64,000 nt of DNA from JAQBDA01 sp963709875 (GCA_963709875.1 CAVPYB010000011.1:62001-126000), one strand, 5' to 3'. Numbered from the stretch's first letter, positions 26,223-35,878 are shown. A program made the numbers and translations. Notes: generated by a model from the letters alone, not told the origin.

Positions 26223-27404
26223 TCAAGGTTTGTTCAGGCTGGCATAAGCCAGCTCTGCTGTATGCCGGTAAACCTCGGCGATGGGTTGCTTGTGTGCAAG
26301 TGCTGCCTGACGGCAATCCTCATACTCTGGCGCGAGTTTAGATTGGCCTCCCTCCAGCCGGGCTACCTTGACCCGGATCGTTCCATAGAGGGTGTGCACC
26401 TGGATAGTCTCACGCGGCAGGGCATAACGCTCGACAGTCTGCCTGCGGATACCCAGCGTGCTGGTCTCGAGGAAGAGCACCTCTGCCAGCCGGTCTGCGT
26501 CCTTTGTTTCGCAGAGCACCTGCACCTGGGTGGCTGGCCGGTTCTTTTTTACCTGAATGGCGGTCAAAGTGACGTCAACAGCCCCCTGGCTGTAAAGGCG
26601 CTCGAACAGGTAATCGTAGAACTCCGGATTCCAGTCGTCGATATTGGTTTCCAGCATGATCATGGTTTCCGGCTGACCGCTCAGTGCGCCAATCTTTTCA
26701 CCGATCAACACACGCAGTACGTTTGGGAAGCTCAGCTCTCTGCTGCCGGCTCCATAACCGCTGCTCTGCAGGCGCATCGACGGGATCGGACCATAGCTTT
26801 GCGCCAGACTGGTGAGCAGCACCGCCCCGGTTGGTGTGACCAGCTCCATCTCTATGTCCCGTCCGACTACCGGGACACCTTCCAGCAGTCCCAGGGTCGC
26901 CGGGGAGGGAATCGGTAAGACACCATGCCGGCTTTTCGTCTGCCCTCGTCCCAAGGGGATGGCTGAGCAGTGGGCCTCCTCTATACCTAGAAGTTCAATA
27001 CCCAGCAGGGTGCCGATCACATCAACGATAGTGTCCAGTCCACCCAGCTCGTGTAGGTGTACCTGATCAAGCTCCACCCCGTGGATTCCAGCTTCTATAT
27101 GCCCCAGGCGTGTGAATATGGCTGCCGCCTCGTGTGTGATCTTGGCGGGCAGGTCGCTGCCATCTACGATAGAAAGGATATCGCCCAACCGCCTTTCACT
27201 GAGCGTGTCATCCACCACAACATCTACTTTAATCGCACGTAATCCGCCGCGCTGCACCACCCTGGACTGCAGCTCGAATCCGTCGAGAAACAGCCCTGCC
27301 AGATCCGCGTTCAGCTGCTCCAGGCTGGCTCCAGCATCGACCAGAGCGCCCAGCAGCATATCCCCGCTGGCTCCGGCTATACAGTCGAAATAGGCGATCT
27401 TCAT
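26223..27404 (-). CDS. larC: Nickel insertion protein LarC (nickel-pincer cofactor synthesis)
   Basis: Inserts nickel into the pincer nucleotide cofactor used by LarA-family 2-hydroxyacid racemases. 393 residues in one frame, beginning AYFDCIAGASGDMLLGALVDAG, the conserved LarC start, with HLHELGG and the C-terminal METNIDDWNPEFYDYL block. In Lactiplantibacillus plantarum larC needs a programmed frameshift between larC1 and larC2; here the gene is continuous. It begins 7 nt after larB. Confidence 0.93.
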   Translation of the reverse strand: MKIAYFDCIAGASGDMLLGALVDAGASLEQLNADLAGLFLDGFELQSRVVQRGGLRAIKVDVVVDDTLSERRLGDILSIVDGSDLPAKITHEAAAIFTRLGHIEAGIHGVELDQVHLHELGGLDTIVDVIGTLLGIELLGIEEAHCSAIPLGRGQTKSRHGVLPIPSPATLGLLEGVPVVGRDIEMELVTPTGAVLLTSLAQSYGPIPSMRLQSSGYGAGSRELSFPNVLRVLIGEKIGALSGQPETMIMLETNIDDWNPEFYDYLFERLYSQGAVDVTLTAIQVKKNRPATQVQVLCETKDADRLAEVLFLETSTLGIRRQTVERYALPRETIQVHTLYGTIRVKVARLEGGQSKLAPEYEDCRQAALAHKQPIAEVYRHTAELAYASLNKP

Positions 27405-27411
27405 CGGTAGG

Positions 27412-28179
27412 TCAGCGCTTATCTTCCGGTATTTGGTTGAGCATCAGGTGTGCAAACTGAGCTGCGCCGAAGCCATTGTCGATGTTCACGACGGCAATAC
27501 CAGGGGCGCAGGCATTGAGCATGGCAAGCAGCGAGGCCAAACCGTCGAAATTGGCCCCATATCCGATGCTGGTCGGCACGCCGATCACCGGGCAGGGGAC
27601 CAGACCTGCCACGACGCTGGTCAGCGCGCCTTCCATCCCTGCAACGCTGATGACGACGCTGGCTTCGACAAGCCGCTGGCGTTTATCCAACAGGCGGTGG
27701 ATGCCCGCCACCCCGACATCATAGAAACGCTCAACCCTATCGCCGAGGAATTCGAGCGTTTGGGCGGCTTCCTCTGCCACCGGCAGGTCGGATGTGCCGG
27801 CGCTGACCACTGCCGCAAATTGGTCGCCACTCATCTCTATCTCACTGCGTGCCATTGTCAGCAGCCGCGAGGTAGGGTCGTAGCGAGCTTCTGGTAATTC
27901 GGCCAGCAGCGCCTCCGCCATTTCAGGCCCCAGACGTGTGCCCATCACCCGCTCGTGGTTTTCCCAGAGCTTATTGAAGATCCCGACCAGCTGTGGGAGG
28001 GTTTTATTCTGGCAGAACACCACCTCGGGCAGGCCTTTGCGCAGCTCTCGATGCAGGTCGACCTGGGCATAGCCCAGGTCTGCATACGGCAGGGATCGCA
28101 GCTCCTCCAGAGCCTGGCTGATGTCGATCTCGCCGGACTGAACGCACCTAAGCAGATTCTCGATTTTTGTGGCGTCCAT
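27412..28179 (-). CDS. larB: LarB, pyridinium biscarboxylate synthase for nickel-pincer cofactor
   Basis: Carboxylates and hydrolyses nicotinic acid adenine dinucleotide in the first step of nickel-pincer cofactor synthesis. 255 residues; the C-terminal PurE-like domain carries VVSAGTSDLPVAEEAAQTLEFLG, VVISVAGMEGALTSVVAGLV and NIDNGFGAA. Its start overlaps the end of larE by 32 nt, and larC follows after 7 nt, so the three are translationally coupled. Confidence 0.93.
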   Translation of the reverse strand: MDATKIENLLRCVQSGEIDISQALEELRSLPYADLGYAQVDLHRELRKGLPEVVFCQNKTLPQLVGIFNKLWENHERVMGTRLGPEMAEALLAELPEARYDPTSRLLTMARSEIEMSGDQFAAVVSAGTSDLPVAEEAAQTLEFLGDRVERFYDVGVAGIHRLLDKRQRLVEASVVISVAGMEGALTSVVAGLVPCPVIGVPTSIGYGANFDGLASLLAMLNACAPGIAVVNIDNGFGAAQFAHLMLNQIPEDKR

Positions 28180-29002
28180 TGGGTTTCAATACTTCGTTCA
28201 AGCTTCCTGACCGGAATCCTTCCAGATCAAGGGTGACGTATGTGTAACCTAGCGACTTCAACTCTTTCAGGATGGCTACACGGTAGGTAAGGACTGCTTC
28301 CAGGTCAGGCAGCCCGACCTCGATCCGCGCAGTGTCCTGATAGTGACGGACTCTAACCTGGCGCAGCCCCAGGCTATGCAGCAGTCGTTCGGCACGTTCA
28401 ACCTGGCTCAGGGCGTCCAAGGTGATCAGTGTGCCGTATGGGATGCGGGAGGACAGGCACGCGGCAGCCGGCTTATCCCAGTTCGGCAAGCCAGCCTGCC
28501 TGGCAAGCTGCCTGATCTCGGCTTTGGTCAGCTCAGCTTCCAGCAGTGGGCTGCGGACACCATGCTCGCTCGCCGCCTGCCTGCCAGGACGGTGGTCGCT
28601 GGTATCGTCCAGGTTGCTCCCATCCACCACCCAGGTAAAGCTATGGGTGTGGGCATAGTCTATCAGTTCGGTGTAAACCTGATCCTTGCAGAAGAAGCAG
28701 CGTGCCGAGGTGTTCTCCAGGTAGCGCGGGTCCTGCATCTCGTGGCTTTCGATCAGCACGTGTTCGACGCCGATCTGGCGTGCGATCTGCTGCGCTTCTG
28801 CAAGCTCATCTGAGGGCAGGCTGGCAGACACTGCGGTCAGAGCAACAGCCCCTTCTGTAAGGGTTTCGAAGGCAATTTTCAGCAAATAAGTGCTGTCCAC
28901 CCCTCCAGAATAGGCAACAGCCACGCGGTCCATCGAGATCAAAATGTCTCGTAGTAAGCTTTCTTTTACTGCTGTCTCCATTCTTAATACCACCTCATGC
29001 AT
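28148..29002 (-). CDS. larE: LarE, ATP-dependent sulfur transferase for nickel-pincer cofactor
   Basis: PP-loop enzyme that adds sulfur to the pincer precursor. 284 residues with the ATP motif AYSGGVDSTYLL near residue 33, RCFFCKDQVY and AACLSSRIPYGT. The last motif contains the cysteine region that donates sulfur in single-use LarE enzymes; the extra CxxC would fit the type that carries a three-cysteine iron-sulfur cluster, though assignment needs alignment. First gene of larE-larB-larC. No larA is in the window. Confidence 0.92.
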   Translation of the reverse strand: MHEVVLRMETAVKESLLRDILISMDRVAVAYSGGVDSTYLLKIAFETLTEGAVALTAVSASLPSDELAEAQQIARQIGVEHVLIESHEMQDPRYLENTSARCFFCKDQVYTELIDYAHTHSFTWVVDGSNLDDTSDHRPGRQAASEHGVRSPLLEAELTKAEIRQLARQAGLPNWDKPAAACLSSRIPYGTLITLDALSQVERAERLLHSLGLRQVRVRHYQDTARIEVGLPDLEAVLTYRVAILKELKSLGYTYVTLDLEGFRSGSLNEVLKPNGRHKNRESA

Positions 29003-29198
29003 GAACCGGTAAGCGAATAGGTTTTCTCATCGACGAAGTATACCAGAGGGGCTTACAAAGGTATGAGTTAATACAGCAGGGTGCGGGTGATCGATCTGCA
29101 ATACCCCATATCCGCTCTCAACCAGGAAGGAGACTGGAGGCATATTACTCCAAACGAAGATATGCATAAATCCCCCCTCGATATCAGGAGCAGAGCGT

Positions 29199-30137
29199 TC
29201 AAAACTCCAGCCAGAAGCGTGGTTTGCGCTGATCAAGGCGCTGCAAGCCGGCCTTTTCGGCAATCTGGACAGCTTGCTGGTATTCAATGTTGGATACCTG
29301 CCGGTTGAGTTTTGGGAACTGGTGCGCTTTGTATGCCGGGTGGTACTGGTCCATCAGGTTTAGATAGGTATTCGCTGAGATCTCACGTGCCAGGAAGTTG
29401 AGAATGGCTTCCGTCCCCGCCAGGTTATTCGGCAGGACCAGATGGCGAACCAGTAAGCCGCGGGTTGCCAGACCGTGTTCGTCGATTTGCAGATCGCCCA
29501 CCTGGCGGTGCATCTCACGGACTGCTGACTGGTTGACGGCTGGATACTCTCTGATCCTCGAATAGCGCAGACCGATCTGGGGGCTGGCATACTTCATGTC
29601 CGGCATGTAGATATCGATCACACCATCCAGCAAGTGCAGCGCCGCCAGCGAGTTGTAGCCGCCGGTATTGTAAACCAGGGGCAGCCTCAATCCGGCCTGC
29701 GCGGCGACCAGTACGCCCGCCAGGATTGAGGCAACGACATGGCTGGGCGAGACGAAGTTGATATTGTGGCAGCCGGACTCCTGAAGTTCGAGCATGATCG
29801 CGGCGAGCTGCCGCGGCTCAACCTCGTATCCGCTGCTGGTCTGGCTGATATCGTGGTTCTGGCAGTACTGGCAGCGCAAATTGCAGCGCGAAAAGAATAT
29901 CGTCCCGGAGCCTTTCCGGCCGCGCAGCGGATCTTCCTCCCCCAGATGTGGTCCATAGCTGCTGATCCGGGGTCTTGTGCCGGTCTTGCAAACGCCTAAT
30001 TGATCCGCCAGGCGGTTGACGCCGCATTCCCAGGCGCACAGGCAGCATTTGCGCATGCCGGCGTAGGCCTGCGAGACACGCTCTTGCAGCTCGCCGGATT
30101 GCAGGAGTTTGTAATAAGAGGGCTCGAACATGGTCAT
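29199..30137 (-). CDS. Radical SAM protein, PflA-like
   Basis: Radical S-adenosylmethionine enzyme of 312 residues. The cluster motif is CNLRCQYCQNHDIS (CxxxCxxC). An N-terminal cysteine-rich stretch (KCCLCAWECGVNR...GVC) precedes it, as in the PflA-related proteins often near MEMO1/AMMECR1 genes; those partners are not visible here. Two in-frame ATGs (30137 and 30131) are possible starts. Upstream lies a ladder of 14-bp repeats, each with its own ATG, ending exactly at this start. Substrate unknown. Confidence 0.85.
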   Translation of the reverse strand: MTMFEPSYYKLLQSGELQERVSQAYAGMRKCCLCAWECGVNRLADQLGVCKTGTRPRISSYGPHLGEEDPLRGRKGSGTIFFSRCNLRCQYCQNHDISQTSSGYEVEPRQLAAIMLELQESGCHNINFVSPSHVVASILAGVLVAAQAGLRLPLVYNTGGYNSLAALHLLDGVIDIYMPDMKYASPQIGLRYSRIREYPAVNQSAVREMHRQVGDLQIDEHGLATRGLLVRHLVLPNNLAGTEAILNFLAREISANTYLNLMDQYHPAYKAHQFPKLNRQVSNIEYQQAVQIAEKAGLQRLDQRKPRFWLEF

Positions 30138-30193
30138 CTAGCGATGGTCATCTAGCGATGGTCATCTAGCGATGGTCATCTAGCGATAGTCAT
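30138..30193 (-). repeat. Four 14-bp repeats forming a chain of five-codon ORFs
   Basis: On the minus strand ATGACCATCGCTAG occurs three times perfectly (30179-30166, 30165-30152, 30151-30138), preceded by one variant with T for C (30193-30180). Each unit starts an ORF of five codons (M T I A R) whose TGA overlaps the ATG of the next unit as ATGA. The last TGA overlaps the start of the radical SAM gene, which itself begins ATGACC. This is consistent with termination-reinitiation coupling; whether it is translated is unknown. Confidence 0.85.
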
Positions 30194-30338
30194 CCTAATC
30201 AAAATAAAACAGTGATCATATCCTACTTGAAACGATCCCAAGAATCAATATGCTATGTCTGTAGAAGAGCTTTCGAATGGGTAATCTGCGTTCAATAACC
30301 GGGTTAGTAATCAATATAGAGCAGACCGCCGGCCAGGC

Positions 30339-31712
30339 TCAATGCAAGAAAAGGAAGATCAGGTCGTTGACATTGGTACGAGTTGGACCGGTGCGCAGCA
30401 GGTCCTCCAAGGGCTTGAAGAAGTTGTAAGAATTGTTACGCGCCAGGAAGTCTTCAGGCTGCAGACCGAGATTTTGCGCCCGTGACAAGGTCTCCCCGGT
30501 GACGACTGCGCCGGCCGCGTCCGTAGGGCCATCACCGCCGTCAGTAGCAAGAGCGACCAGGGCTGCTTCCGCTATTCCTGACATTTCTTCTACTGCGCCG
30601 AGAGCTAGCTCCTGGTTGCGACCACCCAGCCCGTCTCCGCGCAGGGTGACTGTGGTCTCACCCCCGGCAATCAAACAGGCCGGGCGAGGTATTGGCTGCC
30701 CGCTGGCATCGATCTGGCGGGCGATGGCAGCCAGAATTCGCCCCGCCTGGCGTGATTCTCCTTGCAGGAAGGTCGTTAGCAGCAAAGCGTGATAGCCTTC
30801 GAGCTGTGCCTGGTTGATAGCTGCCTCTGCAGCCTGGTGATTGCTGCCGATCACCAGATTCTGGACCTGGTCGAAAAATCGCTCGCCGGGCTTCGGTGTC
30901 TCAGGATAATACCCCTGCATGCCCAGTTCCAGATGCCTGCGGATGCTAACGGGGATATCGTGCTCCAGGTCGTATTTCTGAAGAATCTCGATCGCCTCAG
31001 CATACGTAGACGTATCAGGTACGGTTAGGCCGGATGCAATCACATCCAGCGGGCTGCCGACTACATCCGATAGGATCAGGGTGAGCATCCTGGCAGGGGC
31101 AGCCAGACGGGCAAGTTGCCCACCTTTTACCTGGTCCAGATGTTTCCGCAGGATATTGATCTCGTTGATATTCGCCCCACTGGCTAACAGTGCCTCGGTC
31201 AGGACTTGCAGTTCTTCCAGTGAGATGCCGGGCGAAGGCTCGGTAAGCAAGGCTGAGCCACCTCCGGAGATCAGGCAGATCACCAGGTCATCCGGTTTGG
31301 TCTGCCTGAGCAGCGCGAGGATGTGCTGCGCTGCGCTCACGCTGCGCGCATCTGGAAGCGGATGTCCGGCGGTGATTACCTCGATATCAGACCGAGATTG
31401 CTGTCCGCGTGGAATTTCGTACCCATCCTTCACAACCACCAGCCCGGCTTGCAGCCGCCCACCCAGCAGGGAAGCGATCGCCCTGCCCATGGGGTCACCG
31501 GCTTTGCCTGCCCCAACAACGTACACATCTCCGACCGACGCCAGATCGTATATCTGATCGCCGACTATGAGAGATTCACCCTCTAATTTCAGGTGGGAGA
31601 TGACCGCAGTGTACGGGTCGACGGCCTGAAGTGCAGCCGAGAGCACGCGAGCGACACCCGCTCCCCAGGCGGAGTTCATCAGAGAGTGGGTCAGCAGAAT
31701 TCCGGATTCCAT
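30339..31712 (-). CDS. Glycerate 2-kinase (MOFRL/DUF4147 family)
   Basis: Phosphorylates glycerate to 2-phosphoglycerate, feeding serine, glyoxylate or sugar-acid breakdown into glycolysis. 457 residues with VYVVGAGKAGDPMGRAIA, the phosphate-binding LISGGGSALLTEP, KHLDQVKGGQLARLA and the C-terminal MOFRL part (ATDGGDGPTDAAGAVV, RNNSYNFFKPL). It lies 6 nt downstream of the glycosyltransferase gene and upstream of the radical SAM and lar genes on the same strand. Confidence 0.92.
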   Translation of the reverse strand: MESGILLTHSLMNSAWGAGVARVLSAALQAVDPYTAVISHLKLEGESLIVGDQIYDLASVGDVYVVGAGKAGDPMGRAIASLLGGRLQAGLVVVKDGYEIPRGQQSRSDIEVITAGHPLPDARSVSAAQHILALLRQTKPDDLVICLISGGGSALLTEPSPGISLEELQVLTEALLASGANINEINILRKHLDQVKGGQLARLAAPARMLTLILSDVVGSPLDVIASGLTVPDTSTYAEAIEILQKYDLEHDIPVSIRRHLELGMQGYYPETPKPGERFFDQVQNLVIGSNHQAAEAAINQAQLEGYHALLLTTFLQGESRQAGRILAAIARQIDASGQPIPRPACLIAGGETTVTLRGDGLGGRNQELALGAVEEMSGIAEAALVALATDGGDGPTDAAGAVVTGETLSRAQNLGLQPEDFLARNNSYNFFKPLEDLLRTGPTRTNVNDLIFLFLH

Positions 31713-31718
31713 TCTGTA

Positions 31719-32966
31719 TTATAGATTTGTCAGGATTGCTTGAAGCTTCCCTTCCAGGGTTTCAAGAGAGAAGTATTCTCTGGCTATCTCAAAGTTCTTA
31801 TCGACCATGCGCTGACCTTCGTCCGGATCTGCCAGCAGGGTGCGGGTTTTTTCGATCGATGCATCGTCAACATACCCATCCAGCTCGACAAATTCGAAAC
31901 CCTTGGGTTCGATATCGGCATTGTATACTGGGTAGCGGTTGATGACTATCGGTTTCTTGAAATAGATCGCCTCCAGCAGGGCATTCCCGAATCCTTCATA
32001 TAAGCTGGGGTATGTCACCAGGTCGGCATGCGGGTACGCATCCCATAGAGTATATACTTTGTGCCCATTGATGCGCGATCTCTCTTCGCCGATCATATGG
32101 TCGATCAGGCGCAGGTCAACCGACATTGTGGTCGCTTCTCGCTTTAACCAATGCCAGTAAGTGATCCCCTCGTCCGTAGCCGCATGGGTGATGTACAAAT
32201 GAGCTTTAGGGTGCTGCAGCCGTTGGACGAGTTCGATCGAGAGCTCAATTCCCTTCCGCTGGATCACCCTTGTCGGTTGTAAGATCAGCAAGTCACCGTT
32301 CTCCAAGCCTAGTGACTGGCGGAAATCGCGGTTGTAGCCATTGATCTTAGGGGGTGGAGTGCCGTAATCGTGAACGTTGGGGATGACGATCGATTCGATA
32401 CCCCGGCGTGCCAGCAGTCGCTTCTGGGCGATGGAATTGATCGTCACATGCTGGATTGTCGGCAGCTTGGCTGGAAAGGTGGTGTCCAACAGGTCGAGGA
32501 TGTCATTTGTACGGTAGCGCTGGCGCTCCCAGAAAAAGTCGTGGTGGTGAGCGATCGTATTCAAGCCCAATTCTGCGATCAGACCCGTCAGGCTGACACC
32601 CAAGGGCAGGTTCATAGGTATCGTCAGCGCGTTTTGTACGATGATCAGATCGAGTTGGTTGCTGCGGATAAATTGTCTTAGCGGAGCCCGTATCTCATCT
32701 GATGCCTGGTAAATCTCATCGCAAAGCACGCGTGGGTCTTCTTGCGGGCCTTCTCCAAAAGCTCGCTCGCTCAGCTTGATGATAGATTGGTGTTGGAAAT
32801 GCAGTTTTGGTATGAGAGTGCCGTTCTTGGCGTAGCCTCCCAGCTCCCCGGCGCAGTAGAACACTTCATGCCCTAAGCGGTGCAGTACGCGCGACCACTT
32901 CTCAACTTCTAATGAGACCCCATCGGTGCCTTTTAAACGAGTAGAAATAAATCCAATACGCATCAA
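31719..32966 (-). CDS. Glycosyltransferase, GT4-like (GT-B fold)
   Basis: Retaining glycosyltransferase of 415 residues. The N-terminal half begins RIGFISTRLKGTDGVSLEVEKW, typical of GT4 acceptor domains; the C-terminal half carries QPTRVIQRKGIELSIELV and the nucleotide-sugar motif YPSLYEGFGNALLEAIYFKKP (E-x7-E). The region HHHDFFWERQRYR recalls mannosyl/glucosylglycerate-type enzymes, which would fit the adjacent glycerate kinase, but this link is speculative. Confidence 0.85.
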   Translation of the reverse strand: MMRIGFISTRLKGTDGVSLEVEKWSRVLHRLGHEVFYCAGELGGYAKNGTLIPKLHFQHQSIIKLSERAFGEGPQEDPRVLCDEIYQASDEIRAPLRQFIRSNQLDLIIVQNALTIPMNLPLGVSLTGLIAELGLNTIAHHHDFFWERQRYRTNDILDLLDTTFPAKLPTIQHVTINSIAQKRLLARRGIESIVIPNVHDYGTPPPKINGYNRDFRQSLGLENGDLLILQPTRVIQRKGIELSIELVQRLQHPKAHLYITHAATDEGITYWHWLKREATTMSVDLRLIDHMIGEERSRINGHKVYTLWDAYPHADLVTYPSLYEGFGNALLEAIYFKKPIVINRYPVYNADIEPKGFEFVELDGYVDDASIEKTRTLLADPDEGQRMVDKNFEIAREYFSLETLEGKLQAILTNL

Positions 32967-33241
32967 AACCCTCTTGATCGAATATGCAGTTGTGGTGGGG
33001 AGGGCTGCAGCAGCTGCTCTGAACGAATATGGTGCCCGATGCTGTGTTTGACCTGCAAGCCTGTTAAATAAACTTGTAAATCACCGTCAATCATATTTTT
33101 GAACGAAGAATCATTGGCTTTGTTTCTGTTTTTCTCAGGTAACCGGATAAATATCCTGTAATCTTAACAGATCTGGGAGGTTGGAGAACCAGGGAGCTTT
33201 GGTCGATGCTATCAAATGAATGGTATGAGGGGGGGAGCAGG

Positions 33242-33913
33242 TCAAGCCAGTGGTGCCACACATTGCGGAAGATCGTTGCGCGGGTTGTTAACCAGTGTCG
33301 ATACCGGGTAAGCTTTCATCAGTTCACCGGGATAGGGTCGCAAGAGCCCAGAGAGCTGGTCAGGCTGTATTTCCGCAGGGTCTAGCCAGGTCTGGATGCT
33401 GTCCTCGGGTAGGATCACTGGCATCCGGTTGTGGATGCTTTTCATCATCTCATTGGGTTCGGTAGTGATGATCGTGCACGATAAGATAGTAGATCCATCT
33501 TTCGAATTCCACTGCTCCCATAGCCCGGCGAAGGCGAACGGCTTCTCTGAGCCGAGCCGGATATACAAGGGTATTTTTGTCTTGCTGCCGGGTTGTTTCT
33601 GCCATTCGTAAAATCCATCAGCCAGCACAAGGCAGCGCCGTCGGCGGAATGCGGAGCGGAAGGCAGGTTTTTCTGCCAGAGTTTCAGAGCGGGCGTTGAT
33701 CATCCGGCTGCCCATGGCAGGATCTTTCGCCCAGGCGGGCAGCAACCCCCAGTTATAAAAATCGAGCTTGTTCATCCCATCATTAGGGACGACCGCGACC
33801 GGTTGGGTCGGAGCGATATTGTAGCGTGGCGTGATCTCCGGTGGGATGATCAGCCAGGGAAATGATTCCTGGAGGGTGTTGATCTCAACTGTGAGCGTAA
33901 ATCGACCGCACAT
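33242..33913 (-). CDS. SRAP-domain abasic-site processing protein (YedK/HMCES)
   Basis: Protects abasic sites in single-stranded DNA by forming a thiazolidine crosslink through Cys2. The 223-residue protein starts MCGRFTL, so Cys2 becomes the N-terminal residue after Met removal. Further family motifs are YNIAPTQPV, MINARSETLAEKPAFR, GFYEWQ and HNRMPVIL. The ATG at 33913 is required to expose Cys2; the open frame to 34069 is not the start. Confidence 0.92.
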   Translation of the reverse strand: MCGRFTLTVEINTLQESFPWLIIPPEITPRYNIAPTQPVAVVPNDGMNKLDFYNWGLLPAWAKDPAMGSRMINARSETLAEKPAFRSAFRRRRCLVLADGFYEWQKQPGSKTKIPLYIRLGSEKPFAFAGLWEQWNSKDGSTILSCTIITTEPNEMMKSIHNRMPVILPEDSIQTWLDPAEIQPDQLSGLLRPYPGELMKAYPVSTLVNNPRNDLPQCVAPLA

Positions 33914-33995
33914 CTTCTTTTGTTCCTCACCTTCCGTATCGCGACTTAGGTGATATGATTGAGCTGTCCTGAACCCCATTATAAGGCATAATTCT

Positions 33996-35234
33996 GTGAA
34001 CTCATCCCTTGTTGACGATATCTCGCCTGAGGAATCTGCCCGTTCCTCTAGTTGGAGGCGATCAGCCACAGCAGGCTATTACGGGGCATTTATCATCTTC
34101 GGTCTGCTTACCGCCGCGATTGGTCCAACCTTGCTTGGATTGGCTGCCAATACCGGGTCCGACAAATCTGGGATCAGCTTGATTTTTACAGCCCAGGCGT
34201 TAGGCTATCTGACCGGTTCGCTCGCCGGAGGCCGCCTCTTCGATCGCCTGCCCGGGCACCGGCTGCTGGCAGGCGTACTCTTGGTGATCGGAATTCTGGC
34301 ATCCTCTATCCCACTCCTTTCGATCCTTTGGCTGCTGCTGGCGGTATTTGTGGTTTTGGGAGCCATGCAAGGCGCCATCGAAGTTGGGAGCAACACGCTG
34401 CTGGTGTGGCTGTATCGAGACCGGGTAGGACCATATATGAATGCGCTGCACTTCTGCTTTGGGATCGGAGCGGTGCTATCGCCAATAATCATCTCTCGCA
34501 TCACTGCAGCCAGCGGGAATATTGCCTGGGTTTACTGGATACTGGGTTTCTCGGCGGTGCCGATCGCTTTATGGCTGCTGCGTTTGCCGAGTCCCGCAAT
34601 CATCAATGGTAATGGATCAGACCAGACGGATAATATAAATTATCTGTTGGTATTCCTGGTCGCTTTACTGCTTTTCCTATACGTTGGGGCAGAGGCGAGC
34701 TACGGTGGCTGGGTCTATACCTACGCAATAAGCAAATTCCCAGCCCAGGCGGCAGCCAGCGCGGCCTTGCTCACGGCAGCATTTTGGGGAGCGCTTACTG
34801 TTGGAAGGTTGATCTCGATCCCACTGGCAGTACGGCTTAAGCCAGGCCCCGTTCTGGTGGGTGATCTGCTGGGTTGTTTGATCAGCATCCTGGTGATTGC
34901 CGTGTGGCCAGATTCCATACTCGCAATTTGGGTGGGGACCATCGGTCTGGGCTTATTCATGGCTTCTTTCTTCCCGACGACGGTTACCCTGGCGGGTCAG
35001 CGTATGCAGATCACCGGACAGATCAGCGGCTGGTTCTTCGTCGGGGCAGGTGCTGGGGGTATGTTCTTGCCCTGGCTGATAGGTCAGCTGTTCGAGGGAC
35101 TCGGTGCCGGAATTACCATCGTTCTTATATTGGTAGATATTCTGGTAGCCCTGGGCGTGCTGGGGGTGTTCCTGTGGTTGACTCTGCAGCCCCATACCCG
35201 GACTGCGGAGCAAGGGATCAAATTTGGATCATAA
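33996..35234 (+). CDS. MFS transporter
   Basis: Twelve-helix major facilitator protein of 412 residues. The motif-A-like loop LAGGRLFDRLPGHRLL joins helices 2 and 3, and the family's gating pattern recurs in the second half (GRLISIPLAVRLKP). The region EASYGGWVYTYAI matches the sugar/fucose-permease-like branch. Substrate unknown. Divergent from the SRAP gene. Confidence 0.87.
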   Translation: MNSSLVDDISPEESARSSSWRRSATAGYYGAFIIFGLLTAAIGPTLLGLAANTGSDKSGISLIFTAQALGYLTGSLAGGRLFDRLPGHRLLAGVLLVIGILASSIPLLSILWLLLAVFVVLGAMQGAIEVGSNTLLVWLYRDRVGPYMNALHFCFGIGAVLSPIIISRITAASGNIAWVYWILGFSAVPIALWLLRLPSPAIINGNGSDQTDNINYLLVFLVALLLFLYVGAEASYGGWVYTYAISKFPAQAAASAALLTAAFWGALTVGRLISIPLAVRLKPGPVLVGDLLGCLISILVIAVWPDSILAIWVGTIGLGLFMASFFPTTVTLAGQRMQITGQISGWFFVGAGAGGMFLPWLIGQLFEGLGAGITIVLILVDILVALGVLGVFLWLTLQPHTRTAEQGIKFGS

Positions 35235-35258
35235 AACAGGATTGACAAGCGGGGTACG

Positions 35259-35852
35259 ATGCCAGCCGAAGATGCAGAGCGATGGGACAGTCGATATTTA
35301 CAGGACAGCCGCTTCCGGAAATACACACAACCGCGCGACTGGTTGGTAGAGCAGTCTGGTTGGCTGCCGGAAGGGGGTTTGGCGCTGGACGTCGCCATGG
35401 GTCTGGGAGGCAATGCGGCGTATCTTCTGTCACGCGGTATTCGGGTTGTTGGGCTGGATATATCCGGCTTCGCCGCCCGGAGGGCAAAAGAATTGCTGCC
35501 GGAGCTTATGGCTGTACAGGTAGATTTAACCGACATCGAACTGTCGCCCGGCAAATTCGATGTCATATTGAATTTCTATTACCTGCAGCGCAGCCTGTGG
35601 GATAAATACCGCAAATGGCTGCTTCCTGATGGGATATTGGTATTCGAAACGCTTACCCTGGATATGTTGAAATACCAACCAGATATCGATCCCGAATACC
35701 TGCTTCAACCCGGGGAGCTGCTGAGGGGTTTCCGCGATTTCGAGATCCTTGCATACCGGGAAGGCGAGCGGATATCGGGCAGCGGGCGCAAGAGTGCAGT
35801 CGCCAGTCTCGTGGCGCGTTGCCCCGGTTTCCCGGGTGCTCAAACGGGCTGA
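35259..35852 (+). CDS. Class I SAM methyltransferase, TehB-like
   Basis: SAM-dependent methyltransferase of 197 residues. Motif I is ALDVAMGLGGNAAYLL; GLDISGFAARRAKE and FDVILNFYYLQRSLW follow, resembling the TehB/thiopurine branch. ATG 35259 is 24 nt after the MFS stop, so the two may be co-transcribed. Confidence 0.82.
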   Translation: MPAEDAERWDSRYLQDSRFRKYTQPRDWLVEQSGWLPEGGLALDVAMGLGGNAAYLLSRGIRVVGLDISGFAARRAKELLPELMAVQVDLTDIELSPGKFDVILNFYYLQRSLWDKYRKWLLPDGILVFETLTLDMLKYQPDIDPEYLLQPGELLRGFRDFEILAYREGERISGSGRKSAVASLVARCPGFPGAQTG

Positions 35853-35878
35853 GTATTGGTTTTGGAAACGTAATTTGA

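Noticed and set aside
26223..27404. larC as a two-part gene needing programmed frameshifting
   Set aside because: Here the frame is continuous from the conserved N-terminus to the C-terminal block.
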